29,695 nt of DNA, taken from positions 1 through 29,695 of the forward strand of contig JAWQRN010000435.1 in the NCBI GenBank assembly GCA_033557685.1, in the 5' to 3' direction. The stretch comes from Sperchopsis tessellata (lineage: Eukaryota; Arthropoda; Insecta; Coleoptera; Hydrophilidae). Shown in pieces: positions 1-10,388 of this stretch. Position 1 is the stretch's first letter. Every line of letters begins with the position of its first letter. A program made the translations under genes and the position numbers. Below the pieces are notes generated by a model, which was not told the DNA's origin, searched no databases, and worked only from the letters and a program-made list of their open reading frames with translations.

Positions 1-377
1 ATTTTTAAAATTTGTAAAATATACCCATCTTTAGGCGAAGTTTTCTTGTAGTGTTAGATATCCCTGATGCAAGATTTATCCTCGCCACATTGAGATGGCT
101 TTTGCTATGAAACATTTCATAGTGAGTTGTATATATTTTATAGTAGTCCGTTTTGCTGTATGTCTATGGTAGAGTCCAATTACCTAGCTGTAATGATGAG
201 CAATGGTACTGTGAAATAGCTATCTACTGCATTGGATACCTCATTCATACGCAAAATTGAGCTGCTTGTTATTATTATGCCAGGACTGCCCTGGACTAAT
301 AATTATTTATTTTTATCACATACATTTGCACTGGCAAGAATCATTTTCAATGACGGAAGGCCAAACATTGATAGGTA
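1..377. other. Unassigned AT-rich sequence
   Basis: No reading frame, RNA gene or repeat could be supported here. The last part (about 340-377) probably belongs to the retrotransposon fragment that follows, because an Arg-rich stretch just before its DDIK motif is visible only after a frameshift. Confidence 0.4.
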
Positions 378-485
378 GATGACATCAAGACTGTCGCTGG
401 AAGCCTGGGGTACCAAAAGGCCCAAAATAAAAATGTATGGAATATGAGGGAAGTCTATGTCCAGCAGTGGACAAGCACGGGTTGA
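378..485 (+). pseudogene. RTE-like non-LTR retrotransposon, extreme C-terminus of the RT ORF
   Basis: Starting at 378 the translation gives DDIKTVAGSLGYQKAQ. After a frame change near 440 it gives WNMREVYVQQWTSTG, then a TGA at 483-485. The pair 'DDI(K)..AGS...' and 'EAYVQQWT' just before the stop is the recognisable end of the reverse transcriptase ORF of RTE-type non-LTR retrotransposons in animals. In the intact protein this region lies beyond the RT palm and thumb and has no known catalytic residues. Only about 36 codons remain, the frame is broken once, and no upstream RT could be read before 340, so this is a 5'-truncated, decayed copy. The sequence after 485 would be its 3' UTR; I could not see a clear tail repeat. 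Confidence 0.78.
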
Positions 486-2005
486 AAAGATAAGTTGGGA
501 CTAGAGGTTTCAAAAACCATTCAACAAATTGGCGTATTAGACCTTCCTATATCCTGGATAAAAGCTCTATCGTCTCGCTGGTTTTTAGGCCATCAGGATT
601 GGAAAACTATTCTCACTCGAGAGTCTATTTTCGGTAGACAATAAATAACTATTATATTGATACTGGATCATGAGTTTCTCTGTTCTTCCTTTTGTTTTCT
701 AAGCATTGAGGATGATAGTCAGGATGTTTCTTGAATGTTGATGATCTTGAGATTTTAAACGTTAGTTGGTATAATAAACATTGCTTATTAGTTTCTTTCA
801 ACAACTTTCACTGGTGTTACCATACCATGCTATTATTTAGATAGCATTTAGTGATATAGACATTCTAAATGATAGCTTAGTTGAAGAGCTACGCTTACAA
901 AAACTAAGATTATATCATGAAAATGATTGCTGAGAATATAACAATGAAACATGGTGAATATAATGAACGATTTTTAGTCCCATTCAAGAAAAAGTAATAA
1001 TTAAAAGTTTACCGAAAGTGTTGGAACATAGTTTCGTTTGCCTCTCTTTAACAATTTAAGGCTATAGAAGAATTTAAATGTTCATAGGCATTGAGTACAA
1101 TATCTAAAATATTTTGTGAAATCAATAGCTCAATTTATTTTTCATTCATGAATTTCTATTACCAATTTATTTTCCCGATGTGTAATATTCTTTTAAAATA
1201 ATATTATAATATAATTCATAAAATAAATATAAATCTTTTAATACGCTATAACTGTAGACCATATTCCATTCAACAAAGAACTTATTCTACTGTCAATTAT
1301 AAAATAAGATTCGATTCCTGGCAAAAACCTTTAACCAGCTTTGGAGAACTCATATATTTCACAGTGCGGTGTTCATAATAGGGACGAATATTTTCTACAA
1401 AAATCCCGGGAAGTTCAAAGAGGACTAGAATTTCAAAGCGAAATGATCACCATTCGACAAGATAATAACCTACTCTTTGAGATATAGCAAATAATTCATA
1501 ATAAATTCAAAATCATTAGAGCACACACTACCGCTAGCACTGTGCCATCTTTTGAAGCTTTTGCTCTTTAATAAAGAAAAAATCTTCAGTTATAAGATAT
1601 CCGCAGTGAACGTCATATAGTGTCGTATATTTCTTTTATTTCATTAATTTGTATTGATTTGTTTCCGTGTTTCCCTTACTGCGAAAAGCATTATAATAAA
1701 TCCGACAATTAGATTAAGCATTAAAAAATTCAATATTATAGATCGACAGAAAACGATTTGAGAATTGACGATAGAAAGGAAATTCTTGAAGTGGTTAAAA
1801 AGTTTCCCAAAGAAGTCTATAAAAATAAACGTGTTCACATATATATTTCTTCCAGTTCTAGAGGAGCCCCATATACCAGTTAGGCATATTAAATATTGCT
1901 GTAGAGGATACATGTATACGATTATAGAAAAATTGTATTCATCATCCATAGAAACAAAAGAAGAAATATGGTCTAGGAAAGATATATTTTTAATTATTTA
2001 TTATT
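486..2005. other. Long AT-rich stretch without a supported gene
   Basis: The two overlapping open frames of about 100 codons on opposite strands between 1644 and 2064 mirror each other and resemble no family I know. Their composition is that of random AT-rich DNA. I see no promoter, terminal repeat or RNA gene in this stretch. Confidence 0.45.
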
Positions 2006-2320
2006 TTGTATTATTTATTAAAAGTCTCACTATTTCCGCTGCTATTTCCAATGATAGACCCTAGGAATTATGTTACCATACATGGGAATTTTACCGCATC
2101 CAGTGTTCCAACGGGAACTGGATTTTTTACGTGCACTTGGTGTTTATTTACCTACAACACACGGGACCTACAGTTTTACGTTATTTCCGGAAGACGAGCA
2201 CCACAAAGACTTATTCCCAATCACAAAAAGCCAGCCGCCTCTGGGGGTCGACATCGAGATCCCATGCTTAGTAGGTCACTGAGCACAAAAAAGAAACAAA
2301 GCATATCAATACATTTTTAA
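2006..2320 (+). other. Unrecognised stretch open in two plus-strand frames
   Basis: Two plus-strand frames stay open together here: 104 codons starting at 2006 and 70 codons starting at 2070. The stretch is visibly more GC-rich than its surroundings, especially 2200-2280. Neither translation carries a motif I recognise; one frame ends in a basic stretch (SGGRHRDPM, then Lys-rich). Because the RTE-like RT palm begins about 130 bases downstream on the same strand, this could be a decayed upstream part of that element, but no shared frame or motif shows it. No start context favours either ATG. Treat it as sequence of unknown origin and not as a gene. Confidence 0.3.
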
Positions 2321-2453
2321 ACTGTGATCATCACCAAAACAGTTAAGAACCTCCTTACATGTCAATTCGATTCATACCAAACCAAAGAACTTTCGTGAGT
2401 GATAAAACAACACTCACCAGGTGATACTTGGTGGTAACCAATATAACCTGCTA

Positions 2454-2777
2454 CTATATTATACTTTTATAGACTTCGAGGATGCATTTGACTCAATTAA
2501 CATATCTGCAGTGATAAAATTAATAAATGCTATTCCGTCCGCCGTTTGATATTCAAAACATTTTTAAACAAGGAAACACCAAATCATATATGCTGAAGGA
2601 CATACAATGAATGGACAATATTTTAACCATATACAATTTGCAGATTATATCGAAATGTTTATACTCTCCGTCGAATAGTTCAAAGAAAAAGTAATTGTTC
2701 TAGATTCGGAAAGTAAAATTGTAGGTCTATACATTCTAAGAATTAGCGATGGAAAGTACTGTGTGTGCATCAGAAGT
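2454..2777 (+). pseudogene. RTE-like non-LTR retrotransposon, reverse transcriptase palm fragment
   Basis: The frame from 2454 reads LYYTFIDFEDAFDSINIS. The F-I-D-F-x-x-A-F-D signature is motif A of non-LTR reverse transcriptases, with the metal-binding Asp at 2472-2474. The frame stops at 2547-2549. A second frame at 2628 reads HIQFADYIEMF, matching motif C (FADDIVLF), but the second catalytic Asp is now Tyr. A third piece at 2721 reads VGLYILRISDGKY, the degenerate 'GL.IN..KTKY' segment that follows motif C in RTE elements. About 80 bases of expected sequence between motifs A and C, including motif B, is missing or unreadable. The protein would have copied element RNA into DNA at the target site; this copy cannot. 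It may or may not be the same insertion as the C-terminal scrap at 378-485, which lies upstream on the same strand. Confidence 0.85.
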
Positions 2778-3151
2778 CAAGCTTAAGTCAGGAATATCAT
2801 AGAGAGAGTAATTATGTAGAAGTGGAAACGGACAGGACATCTTAGTAGCTGAACAGATTATCTATGATTAAAGGAATTAACCACGTGAAAACCGAGAAAC
2901 AATAGAACAATATACCCCTTGAAGTAAATTTATAAATATTAATAGATAAATGGTATCTGATTGAAATATGTTATTCTTTTCTACTAGCTCTACTCATGCG
3001 GCTAAACACATTTATTTCTGCAACAACCTTCCTTACATTTAATAACAAATTCTATTTACAATTATTCAATTATTCGGCTCCCCCGTGAGAAGCAACCTAT
3101 TTCCCATCATTGCAAATATTGTTATGCTTCTTTAGATTTTACACCTTTTTT
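2778..3151. other. Unassigned stretch downstream of the RT fragment
   Basis: This probably contains the rest of the decayed RTE-like ORF, but I could not read a convincing continuation. No other feature is supported. Confidence 0.35.
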
Positions 3152-3218
3152 AATACGGTTAAATAGACTTAGTGGCTCTGAACGTGGGCCTTATGCCCCC
3201 AGGGGGGCAAACCGTATT
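3152..3218. repeat. Nested inverted repeat, possible small fold-back element
   Basis: AATACGGTT at 3152-3160 is matched by its exact reverse complement AACCGTATT at 3210-3218. Inside lies a second palindrome, GCCCCCAGGGGGGC (about 3195-3208, nearly perfect). The stretch is much more GC-rich than its surroundings. Another short palindrome, TGTGGCCACA, follows near 3223. It could be the end of a small non-autonomous transposon or a structured remnant; no target-site duplication is visible. Confidence 0.5.
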
Positions 3219-4155
3219 TCTTGTGGCCACAAAAAAATATAATTTTGGGAGCTACGAAAACTTCTGAGTGGGCCACTTAAATTCACTTCAACAGTATCTT
3301 AAAAATATAAAAAAGAAATAAAACCATGAAACGAAAATTATAATATAGGTACCTAATATACAACAATAGTAATGGCAATGGGCTGAGATCCTCTGCCGTA
3401 GGCCATTAAAAAGGATACCGCATATCATTATCTTTGTTACCTTTCTTCCAAGATGCATAAGCAGAAGACAATAAACGTTAAAAAAAAACTTTTGGCTAAA
3501 ATGTTTTATTGCACCATGTATCATTCTGATTTTTGTACCTAGATACTGGACATTATCTTATAAATACCTATAACAAATACTTTCCCATTTGGAAATTTCA
3601 ACTACAGTTCTAAAAATATATTGTTATTTGCAATTACATCCCTTCCACAAACTTAAAACTGTTATCCCTATAGTGTAACTACCCCGATCTTGGATTTTAG
3701 TTCTGTTAAAAGTTTCAACAAGTGTACTTGTGATTTTACAAAAATCTGTGGATTAGAAATTAGAGTACGTACTTCTAGTAATAAAATAAAGATAAGCTTT
3801 CTATTTTTCTTGATTTATACATACATTTTTAAGTTCTGATTTACGAACTTATAGAAAATTTGGCATATTTGGCATAAATTTTGTATTTTTATAATTACTC
3901 AAATTGCTTTTAGTACATAAACTTATCAGTACCTTTTATAATTTTTTAAAAATAACTATTACAAACTTGTTCTTTATAGAAGATTTAAATCTTACGAGTA
4001 TTTGTATTGTACCATTCTTAAACATGTTTTTATTAAAATTAGTTTATTTTTAAAATTCAGATTACCAATGCATAACGTAACAAAAAAAATGATGTCAATA
4101 TTCTGTTGAGCATCTTGCTCTTAGTTTTATTATTTCAGCACAAGAGAAAAGGATG
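3219..4155. other. AT-rich stretch without a supported gene
   Basis: The 78-codon minus-strand open frame at 3288-3524 is hydrophobic low-complexity sequence without a recognisable motif. The rest is A/T-rich with no RNA gene or repeat that I can support. The last 50-70 bases may hold the N-terminus of the hAT pseudogene that follows. Confidence 0.4.
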
Positions 4156-5408
4156 CCATTATGCATGATTATACCTTCAAATGACGCAACACATGTGGAC
4201 AAAAAAGGCACCATTGGATTACATTAAACAATTACGTGTTAATTTCAAATCAAGAACAACAATAAAATAAATATTTGATAAAAGATCGACCAAACTATAC
4301 AATGGTTACATGAGTTTTATGAGATATCTTAGTTAATTGCAAAAACTGGCAAGCCTCAAAATGTTGGTAAAATATTAATTTTGCCTGCAATTTATATTTT
4401 AGTTTCATCGGTTATGAATCCGAGTTAACATGAAATTACACAAACAATTCCTTTGATTAACTCGTCAGTATTTAGACGCATTGGTGAAATGGCCGATGTT
4501 ATGCAAAAACAACTAGTTGGACAACTGCAAGTCAAGAAGTTTAATTTACAAATTGATTAATCCACTTTACCGGATAATTAAGCCCTTCTGATGGCATATG
4601 TTAGGTCTTTAATGACGATCAGGTCAGCAAGGAAATGCCTTTTACTTGAAAACTCAAGATAGACATTAAAGGTGAAACAATATTACCTGTTCAACTGATG
4701 GTGCTGCTGCCATGGTGGGTAAATACAGAGGATTCATTGCTCATTTGAAAAATGCTGTTCCTGAAGTTTTTGTATTCACTGCGTAGTTCACCGTCAACAT
4801 TGGGTGGATGTTTGCATGATACCCTTGCTGTTGTAGTAAAAGCTGTCAACTTCAGCAACGTTGCAAGGAAAATAAGACATATTTTTAGCGGTTACTAATG
4901 CATACAGAAGTTAGATGGTTATCGAAAGAAAATTGTCTTCGTCGGTTTGTTATACTTTGGGACAGCATTGTATAATTTTTAAGTGATAAACTGCTTGAAG
5001 AAGAGATAATTGCTAAATGTGACATATTTTATCTATTAGACATATTTGATAAGTTGAATTTGTTGAACAATAAGTTACAAGGAAGAACCAGCAATCTTAT
5101 ATCTTGCAAATAAGCCATTGCATGTTTTCTTGGGAAACTCAAGCTATTCTGGAGTAACTTCGGACGACGTGTGTTAATTCAGCTTCCATCATTGGTTATT
5201 CTTTACTCAGAATTTTAAGACGATGATATTTTTCTATACGTAGAACATTTAAAACATTTGCATAATGACATGAAACTCCGACCTGCTAGAAGTTCTTCAT
5301 TTGTTATCAAAAGCTCGTAACTGTCTTGATATTGAAAACAGAGGTGATTTTCGATTATCACCAACAACACTCCAACTAGGTATTCACAATCTTGTTGGTT
5401 CCCAATAA
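4156..5408 (+). pseudogene. hAT-type transposase pseudogene, ZBED5/SCAND3-like, with its dimerisation region deleted
   Basis: Pieces of a BED-finger hAT transposase of the ZBED5/SCAND3/FAM200 type can be read in order through many frameshifts. There is a BED finger remnant (PLCM..., then HMWTKKAPLDYIKQLR at 4190). IAKTGKPQNVGKILILPA follows near 4337. IPLINSSVFRRIGEMADVM lies near 4448, followed by FNLQID, STL and ALLMAYVR. TDGAAAMVGKYRGF at about 4695 carries a catalytic-core Asp. CVVHRQHWV follows near 4780, then TEVRWLS at about 4910. LDIFDKLNLLNNKLQG is at about 5036. The C-terminus is NRGDFRLSPTTLQLG, with a TAA at 5406-5408. From about 5290 the text jumps from the helical insertion domain to the last about 30 residues, so the usual hAT dimerisation block (around 150 residues) is missing. 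An intact protein would bind and cut its own DNA ends; this one is dead. The 69-codon minus-strand ORF at 5215-5424 is only its antisense shadow. Confidence 0.92.
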
Positions 5409-6040
5409 ATAAAATTAGCTTCATGTTAGGTACAGTACTTATTTACATAATATTTAAATCTAATATTGTTAATAATGTCTACCAAATTAATTACCTATGT
5501 AAAAATAATAATTTTTAAGAATTATGCTATGTAATAATTATGTATATTTAAATAAATAATTGTATATAAAAAACGTGCAGTGGAGAAACAATGATTAAGA
5601 TAGTACACTCGCGTCAATGAATTTATTCAATGAACATGTATCACTTGCGGTAGAAATTGAAACAAATAACTTTGTTCTATTGGTACTAAAGTTATAAGAC
5701 TACCAGAAAATCATACATGATTGGGTAAAAATTCTTTTATTCCGAACATTATTTTAATTTTCTTTCTTACTACCCCTTCCGACAAAACGTAACTTTATTC
5801 TAATGTTATAGAACATAATTATAAACATGTTTCATCTTTCACTACATACTGCCAACTTAAAACGATTGCATTTAATTCTACTAAAAACATTTACACCAAA
5901 ACTTTAATCTCTGGATTTCTTTTCGCCATTCGAGGCTCGCCTCTTTGCAGTGAAGGGATGCCCACTAATAGTATTATCAATTCTCCTTCTACTAATACGA
6001 GTAATCCATCTAAGCCACAACTGAAAATCGGTTTTGTACA
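5409..6040. other. Mostly AT-rich spacer, possibly including the N-terminal side of the Penelope-like ORF
   Basis: 5409-5880 shows nothing supportable. From about 5907 a plus-strand frame stays open for some 40 codons (ending near 6030) with a hydrophobic run, directly upstream of the Penelope-like fragment. It could be a scrambled part of that element, but no motif proves it. The 62-codon minus-strand frame at 5904-6092 is its antisense. Confidence 0.35.
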
Positions 6041-6435
6041 CGATTTCCACATATCTCAATCCTATCTGATAAAATTTAAATATTATTTTCATTTTAGTTA
6101 ACTATGGTAATCTTAAAATATTCTCTCAATTCAAAGATAAAGTACCTACTGCCATGAAGAATATTTTTGTTTATTGCATCCCATCTTACGACCGCCAAAA
6201 TAATTACATAGGGAAGACTACCCAAAAACTTACATGAAAGGTAACACAACATCTATTAGACGTCGGGATACAATAAAAAAAATGCTTTGAGGAAACTATG
6301 ATTCTTGAAATAGAACCAAATTACAATATAAAAACGTTCCTTGAAGCTAGTTTCTAATGGATAATAGTATACCTTATCGTTAAACCCTAGGCAGTCTATT
6401 ACCCCAATCAACTTGTAACCATTTCGAAATGAACA
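6041..6435 (+). pseudogene. Penelope-like retroelement remnant: RT-endonuclease linker plus GIY-YIG endonuclease
   Basis: At 6047 the text reads PHISILSDKI, the 'PYV.GLSEKI' stretch found between reverse transcriptase and endonuclease in Penelope-like elements. A clean frame from 6100 gives NYGNLKIFSQFKDKVP, then KNIFVYCIPSYDRQ and NNYIGKTTQKLT before a TGA. The I-F-V-Y and N-Y-I-G-K-T strings are the GIY and YIG halves of a GIY-YIG nuclease, and KVTQH after the stop carries the conserved His. Further on, TMILEIEPNYNIKTFLEASF (6290-6350) fits the C-terminal part with its conserved Glu (I-L-x-x-E). Downstream, around 6530, a CTGATGATCC string resembles 3' flanks of such elements. Reverse transcriptase itself is not readable upstream, so this is a 5'-truncated copy with several stops. 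In intact elements GIY-YIG nicks the genomic target for reverse transcription. Confidence 0.82.
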
Positions 6436-8472
6436 TATTTTACCTCAAAAAAACTGGTTCAGGTAATTTTTTTTTACCTTAAGTGAGCTGTACTTTTTGC
6501 TTGTCTTAGTATACTACATGTGAACATTACATACTTCTGATGATCCTTGATAAATGTAGCTTTGCCTTGACTTGACTCGTTACTTTTAAGCTTTTAACTC
6601 ACCTTTATTCAAATTGAAGCGGGGCGATTTGGATCTTTCCAAGCTCAATCGGTTTTATACCGAATCCTATTCGATACTTCCGGTGGCAAACTTCGAATGG
6701 CTCTTTCCATATTGGAAATTATAGCTTCAGCAGGAACGCGTTTTAGTGGTAACGCAAAGTTTGAGCTCTATGAAAGGACAGAAGACTTTTCAGGTGTGAG
6801 AGTATGAGATGACAAATTTATCACAAAATTGTTCATTTGCTGGAAATCTTTAGATTTAGACTGACAGACAGAGAGGCTATTAAACTTTTGTTTTTGAGTG
6901 GCTGATGAAATTTCGAAATCCATTTCCATTAGGGTGAAAGTGATACTATCAGTTCAATCAAAATGTTCTTCCTATCAGAACACTGGAAAGGTGGATATTT
7001 AATTATGTAACTATTGCATTCTATCAATGCGATTGTCTACGAGTAAGAACAAATATCGTTTCGTGTGTAAAGTTTAAAATTGATTTAAACCAAAATATGG
7101 TGTGTTTGATCATGATCCAATGGATGAAGCCATTAACTAATTGAAAAAAAAAAACACTAGCTAAATAATAATTTGAAATTTTTATTTCGATTAACTTCCG
7201 CGGAAAGGCCGTATTTTAATAACTGCCCCAGGAAAAGTGTATTGTTGCGAGATATTTCATATAAATGGAAAAAATAATGGCCGACAACGTATCGGCAGGC
7301 ATACAAGCTATTTTTTTAAACAAAGAACAACCAATACAGACGTAATCATTATGGACTGAAACAACGGTCTGAAAAGGTAACTCAGATATACGATTGCGGT
7401 TCCACATTCTGTATGTATTTTATTATCTCACGGAGTGTGATTTTTTCCAGCAAAAGACAAAGCGCTTGTGTTTTATTTTCACAATTCAGTATCATCAATA
7501 AAAAGTCGCGGTCAGTTAAATTGAAAAATTCCTGGGGCTAATGAAAATAAAAAAGTCCCATTCGAAAAACAGCGACCTCCGCTTTTCGTTGCCTTGTTTA
7601 TTGTGAAGTAAATTAAGTAAAGCTGATTTACAGTTTCGAAATGGCACCGAACGTACAGTTTCTAAACGGTGATAATGTTTCAGTACGACGGCAAAAAATT
7701 TTGGGAGCGCTCGTCTGTTGCAATCCTTTTTGCAGAGAAAATATATTACAGTGCATTTGTAAAATTAACCTTCGCTGAGTTCATGTTGTTGGCATTTTTA
7801 AACTTTTAATTGGTAAAATGTGTAGAACTTTAGATGAACTCACTTTCAAGAGATTTAGAATATTCTCGTATGTAGCTTCAAATCAATATAAATGGTTATA
7901 AAACGGGTCTGTTTCAATAGTTCAATCAACTACTCAACAAAGTTCTATAAAATTTAAATAAAAACCATTATTTATGTTTAAAGTTAAATGGTAAAGTTTC
8001 AAACTCGTACAGGTACACAAAGTTTATCAAAATGATTTATTATAAAGTTCAATTGAAACATGCACGTTGTTATTCGAAGTTGTTTATTTGTTGTAAAAAT
8101 AGTACATTAATATTTTTCTTTGTAAAATAATGAGTTTATATTAATATAGTTTGTGAATAAATCCATAGAAAATTATTAATTATTAACATGACAACTTAAA
8201 CTACTTCTACTTCCATGTATGATTTATTAACCATTTCTATCTTAAGAACATTAAAAACATAATGTCTTTATAATATTGTAAAGTGAATACATTAATCTAA
8301 ATCTATCTTCATGATATCCGCATTTTGGCTTTTTTTCTTAACGATGTTTTGTCCACAGTTGCAGGGGATATCATAAGACATGTAGCTTTCAGAAGTGCTA
8401 CGTATCGTCGAATTAGAAACCGGCATCTTATAGAACTTATTCCTGTAACTGTATTATACAGTTATGTTTGCG
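6436..8472. other. Two-kilobase stretch without a supported gene
   Basis: 6436-6600 is probably the 3' flank of the Penelope-like remnant and contains a small hairpin, AGGTAA...TTACCT at 6461-6480. 6600-7130 shows nothing I recognise. 7190-7640 is somewhat more GC-rich and holds a spaced inverted repeat (GCCCCAGGA at 7225-7233, TCCTGGGGC at 7530-7538). A minus-strand frame of 63 codons at 7216-7407 has no known motif. 7640-8472 is A/T-rich; its last 100-150 bases are likely the 3' UTR of the minus-strand retrotransposon that starts at 8473. Confidence 0.4.
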
Positions 8473-9925
8473 CTAGCTATGAAATCTATGATATGATCGT
8501 ATACTCAAGAGGTAAGTCATATTTAAGTGAGAGAAAATGCCCAGTCCATCAAGGCCCTTCAACAGAGCATCACTGCTATCCTTATACAGGGCACACCAAA
8601 ATAACACATGATTGAAATCAGCCACCTCATATCCGCAACAACATGCTGGGGATGGGATTAAGTTAACTTTGTGTAAAAGTGCTGGAAATTGGCCATGACC
8701 AAATTTTAATCGTGCTATGGAGGTGTAACAAAAACTTGATACAGTGTAATTCTAATGCTATGGTTTGATATGTTGGGGTGAATCAAAGCATATTGTGTAA
8801 TTTCCAGTGGGTGTCTTACTGGTGTCGGACAACATTTTGCTTATCAGTTGACAATTTTGTCCTCTCTGGAAGACTTAATTTTTGCCAACCAATTCACAGT
8901 CTCGTTCGGTCTTATACCAGAATGGCCTTTGATCTAGAAAAAAACTTACTTGTATGTTGCTTCTTTAGAACTATCACTTGTTGTTATATTTTATTTATAT
9001 ATGGATTGGCATGTGAACTAACCCTTTTTGACTTTAAATATTCTAAAACACTTCTGGAATCACTCCTTATGGCTATGTATATCACGGTGCTGTTGGTATC
9101 GACGAATTTTAAACTCTCCAAAACCGCCACTGTCTCCGCCTTAAAAATTGACGTGTTGCTATTCAATTTAAATATACCTTTATTCTCATCAGCATGGTTA
9201 TAACAAGCGCATGCACATCCACTAACAGTTTTAGAGCCGTCCGTATATATAACAGTCGTACCTGGAAGGCTGTTAACGGTTGCCTGAAAAATTTGCCCAC
9301 TGTGAATCAGCTCTCCATTATAAGGAGGAAAGATTACTCTAGGATATTGAATATACTCAAAAAAGGCAAAAATATTACTTCTCAGTAGACAATTAGAATG
9401 TAATAATTCAGTACATAGACTTCCACGGCGAAAGTAAATATCTTCAGGTTTTCCCCTGCAACGGCGGATGAAACATCGGCAAACACAAAAGCCGACACAC
9501 GGTTATCTTCCGGAAAACCTGAATATAGAATATAATAATGTTTCTATGTATGCCACAGTAAGAAGCGTAGCTACTTTTTTCTTCCAGACAGGAGCTGTCA
9601 CATCCAATATGGTCAGCTAATGGATCCTCCGTACAATGGGTGCACAATTACTTTCTTTCTTTTTGAGTACATATTTGAGGAGGAACTATCGTCTGATAAA
9701 AGCTGAGAGCTCGTGAGCCTCAACACAGAAGGCGGTTATATGTGTGGTATTCTTCGTGCCAAGACATATACGAAGTGTTTTGTTCTGAACAACCCCAAAA
9801 ACGTCGAAGCTGAGTTTTACTTGCCGTACCAAACAATGCACAACCGCAGTTTAACAACAGTCAGAAGTAAGCTTTGTATAAATTACTCCAGACAATTATG
9901 TCTCACCCCATCGTGACCTTGTAAT
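8473..9925 (-). pseudogene. I/Jockey-like non-LTR retrotransposon: RT thumb, RNase H and Cys/His C-terminus
   Basis: Read from high to low coordinates. LYKAYF, then CALFGTASKTQLRRF and, after a frameshift, QNKTLRICLGTKNT and VEAHELSAFIRR form the RT thumb (about 9882-9690). WKKKVATLLTVAYIE follows near 9580. A long clean frame starts near 9475 and leads to RNase H: YTDGSK (9230-9247, first Asp), FKAETVAVLESLKF (Glu at 9134-9136) and SDSRSVLEYLK. After another shift comes IKGHSGIRPNET (about 8910-8935) with the RNase H 'GHSGI' loop. The tail near 8720-8590 reads ARLKFGHGQFPALL, then CCCG...DFNHVLFWC, the Cys/His knuckle at the end of such ORF2 proteins; the stop is at 8473-8475. The first RT motifs and endonuclease are missing at the 9.9 kb side. 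Open frames on the plus strand here (8325-8615, 8778-9203) are antisense shadows. An intact copy would perform target-primed reverse transcription. Confidence 0.93.
9444..9522. repeat. 79-bp hairpin-like insertion inside the retrotransposon
   Basis: TCAGGTTTTCC at 9444-9454 is exactly complementary to GGAAAACCTGA at 9512-9522. Inside, ATCGGC and GCCGAC (around 9474-9497) form a second, smaller stem. The block sits between the RT-thumb/linker part and the N-terminal side of the RNase H frame of the minus-strand element. Its base composition is richer in GC than the retrotransposon. It may be a tiny fold-back insertion or an RNA structure of the element itself. Confidence 0.5.
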
Positions 9926-9936
9926 AGTATTAAGAA

Positions 9937-10056
9937 GTTTTTATAACGGTATCACGGGCGACGTATTTTGTGGCTACCGCTATTCCCCCGGTGGAGCGAC
10001 TAACGGAGGAGAGAAAGGACGTGCACATTAACCACAGACATCGTGATTGCCGGTGA
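9937..10056 (+). pseudogene. R1-like non-LTR retrotransposon, RT C-terminal scrap
   Basis: A 39-codon plus-strand frame reads VFITVSRATYFVATAIPPVE and continues RLTEERKDVHINHRH to a TGA at 10054-10056. The pattern 'aYRTVS..A...VA...PP.eLL..Er' marks the region after the RT palm in R1/LOA-type non-LTR elements. Sequence on to about 10320 has no stop-free continuation with known motifs, although the expected C-terminal domain could be hidden by frameshifts. The fragment lies on the strand opposite to the I/Jockey-like element and only a dozen bases from it, so two insertions collide here or one was inverted. An alternative reading is the 66-codon minus-strand frame at 10000-10200, for which I find no family resemblance. 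Confidence 0.68.
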
Positions 10057-10388
10057 GTTCGGATAAAGACCAAGTGCCATAGTTGCTGGTGTTCCACATA
10101 GTATAACCACGTAAATGATGTTACCAGTTCTTCTTCGAAGAGAGGTAGTGAGTCGGCTCCTTGGTTTCTCGAAATAATTTCCTGCTGCTGTTTTTTTCAA
10201 GTATTTGGGACGCTTTCTTGGCCCACGTGGCAGCTGCTACGAAGTCCTTGTAAGTCACGCACAAACATGCATGACCGTGTCTACAAATATTTCCTCTGTG
10301 AACCTAGAATTAAAACAAACAATATTTAAAAACGATGGCTGATATTGTGTTTCTTGTCAAGGAAAATCAAAATTCATCCAATAAAGAA

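Noticed and set aside
5215..5424. 69-codon minus-strand open frame
   Set aside because: It is antisense to the C-terminus of the ZBED-like hAT pseudogene.
8778..9203. 141-codon plus-strand open frame
   Set aside because: It is antisense to the RNase H domain of the minus-strand retrotransposon (TDGSK, FKAE, SDS, GHSGI).
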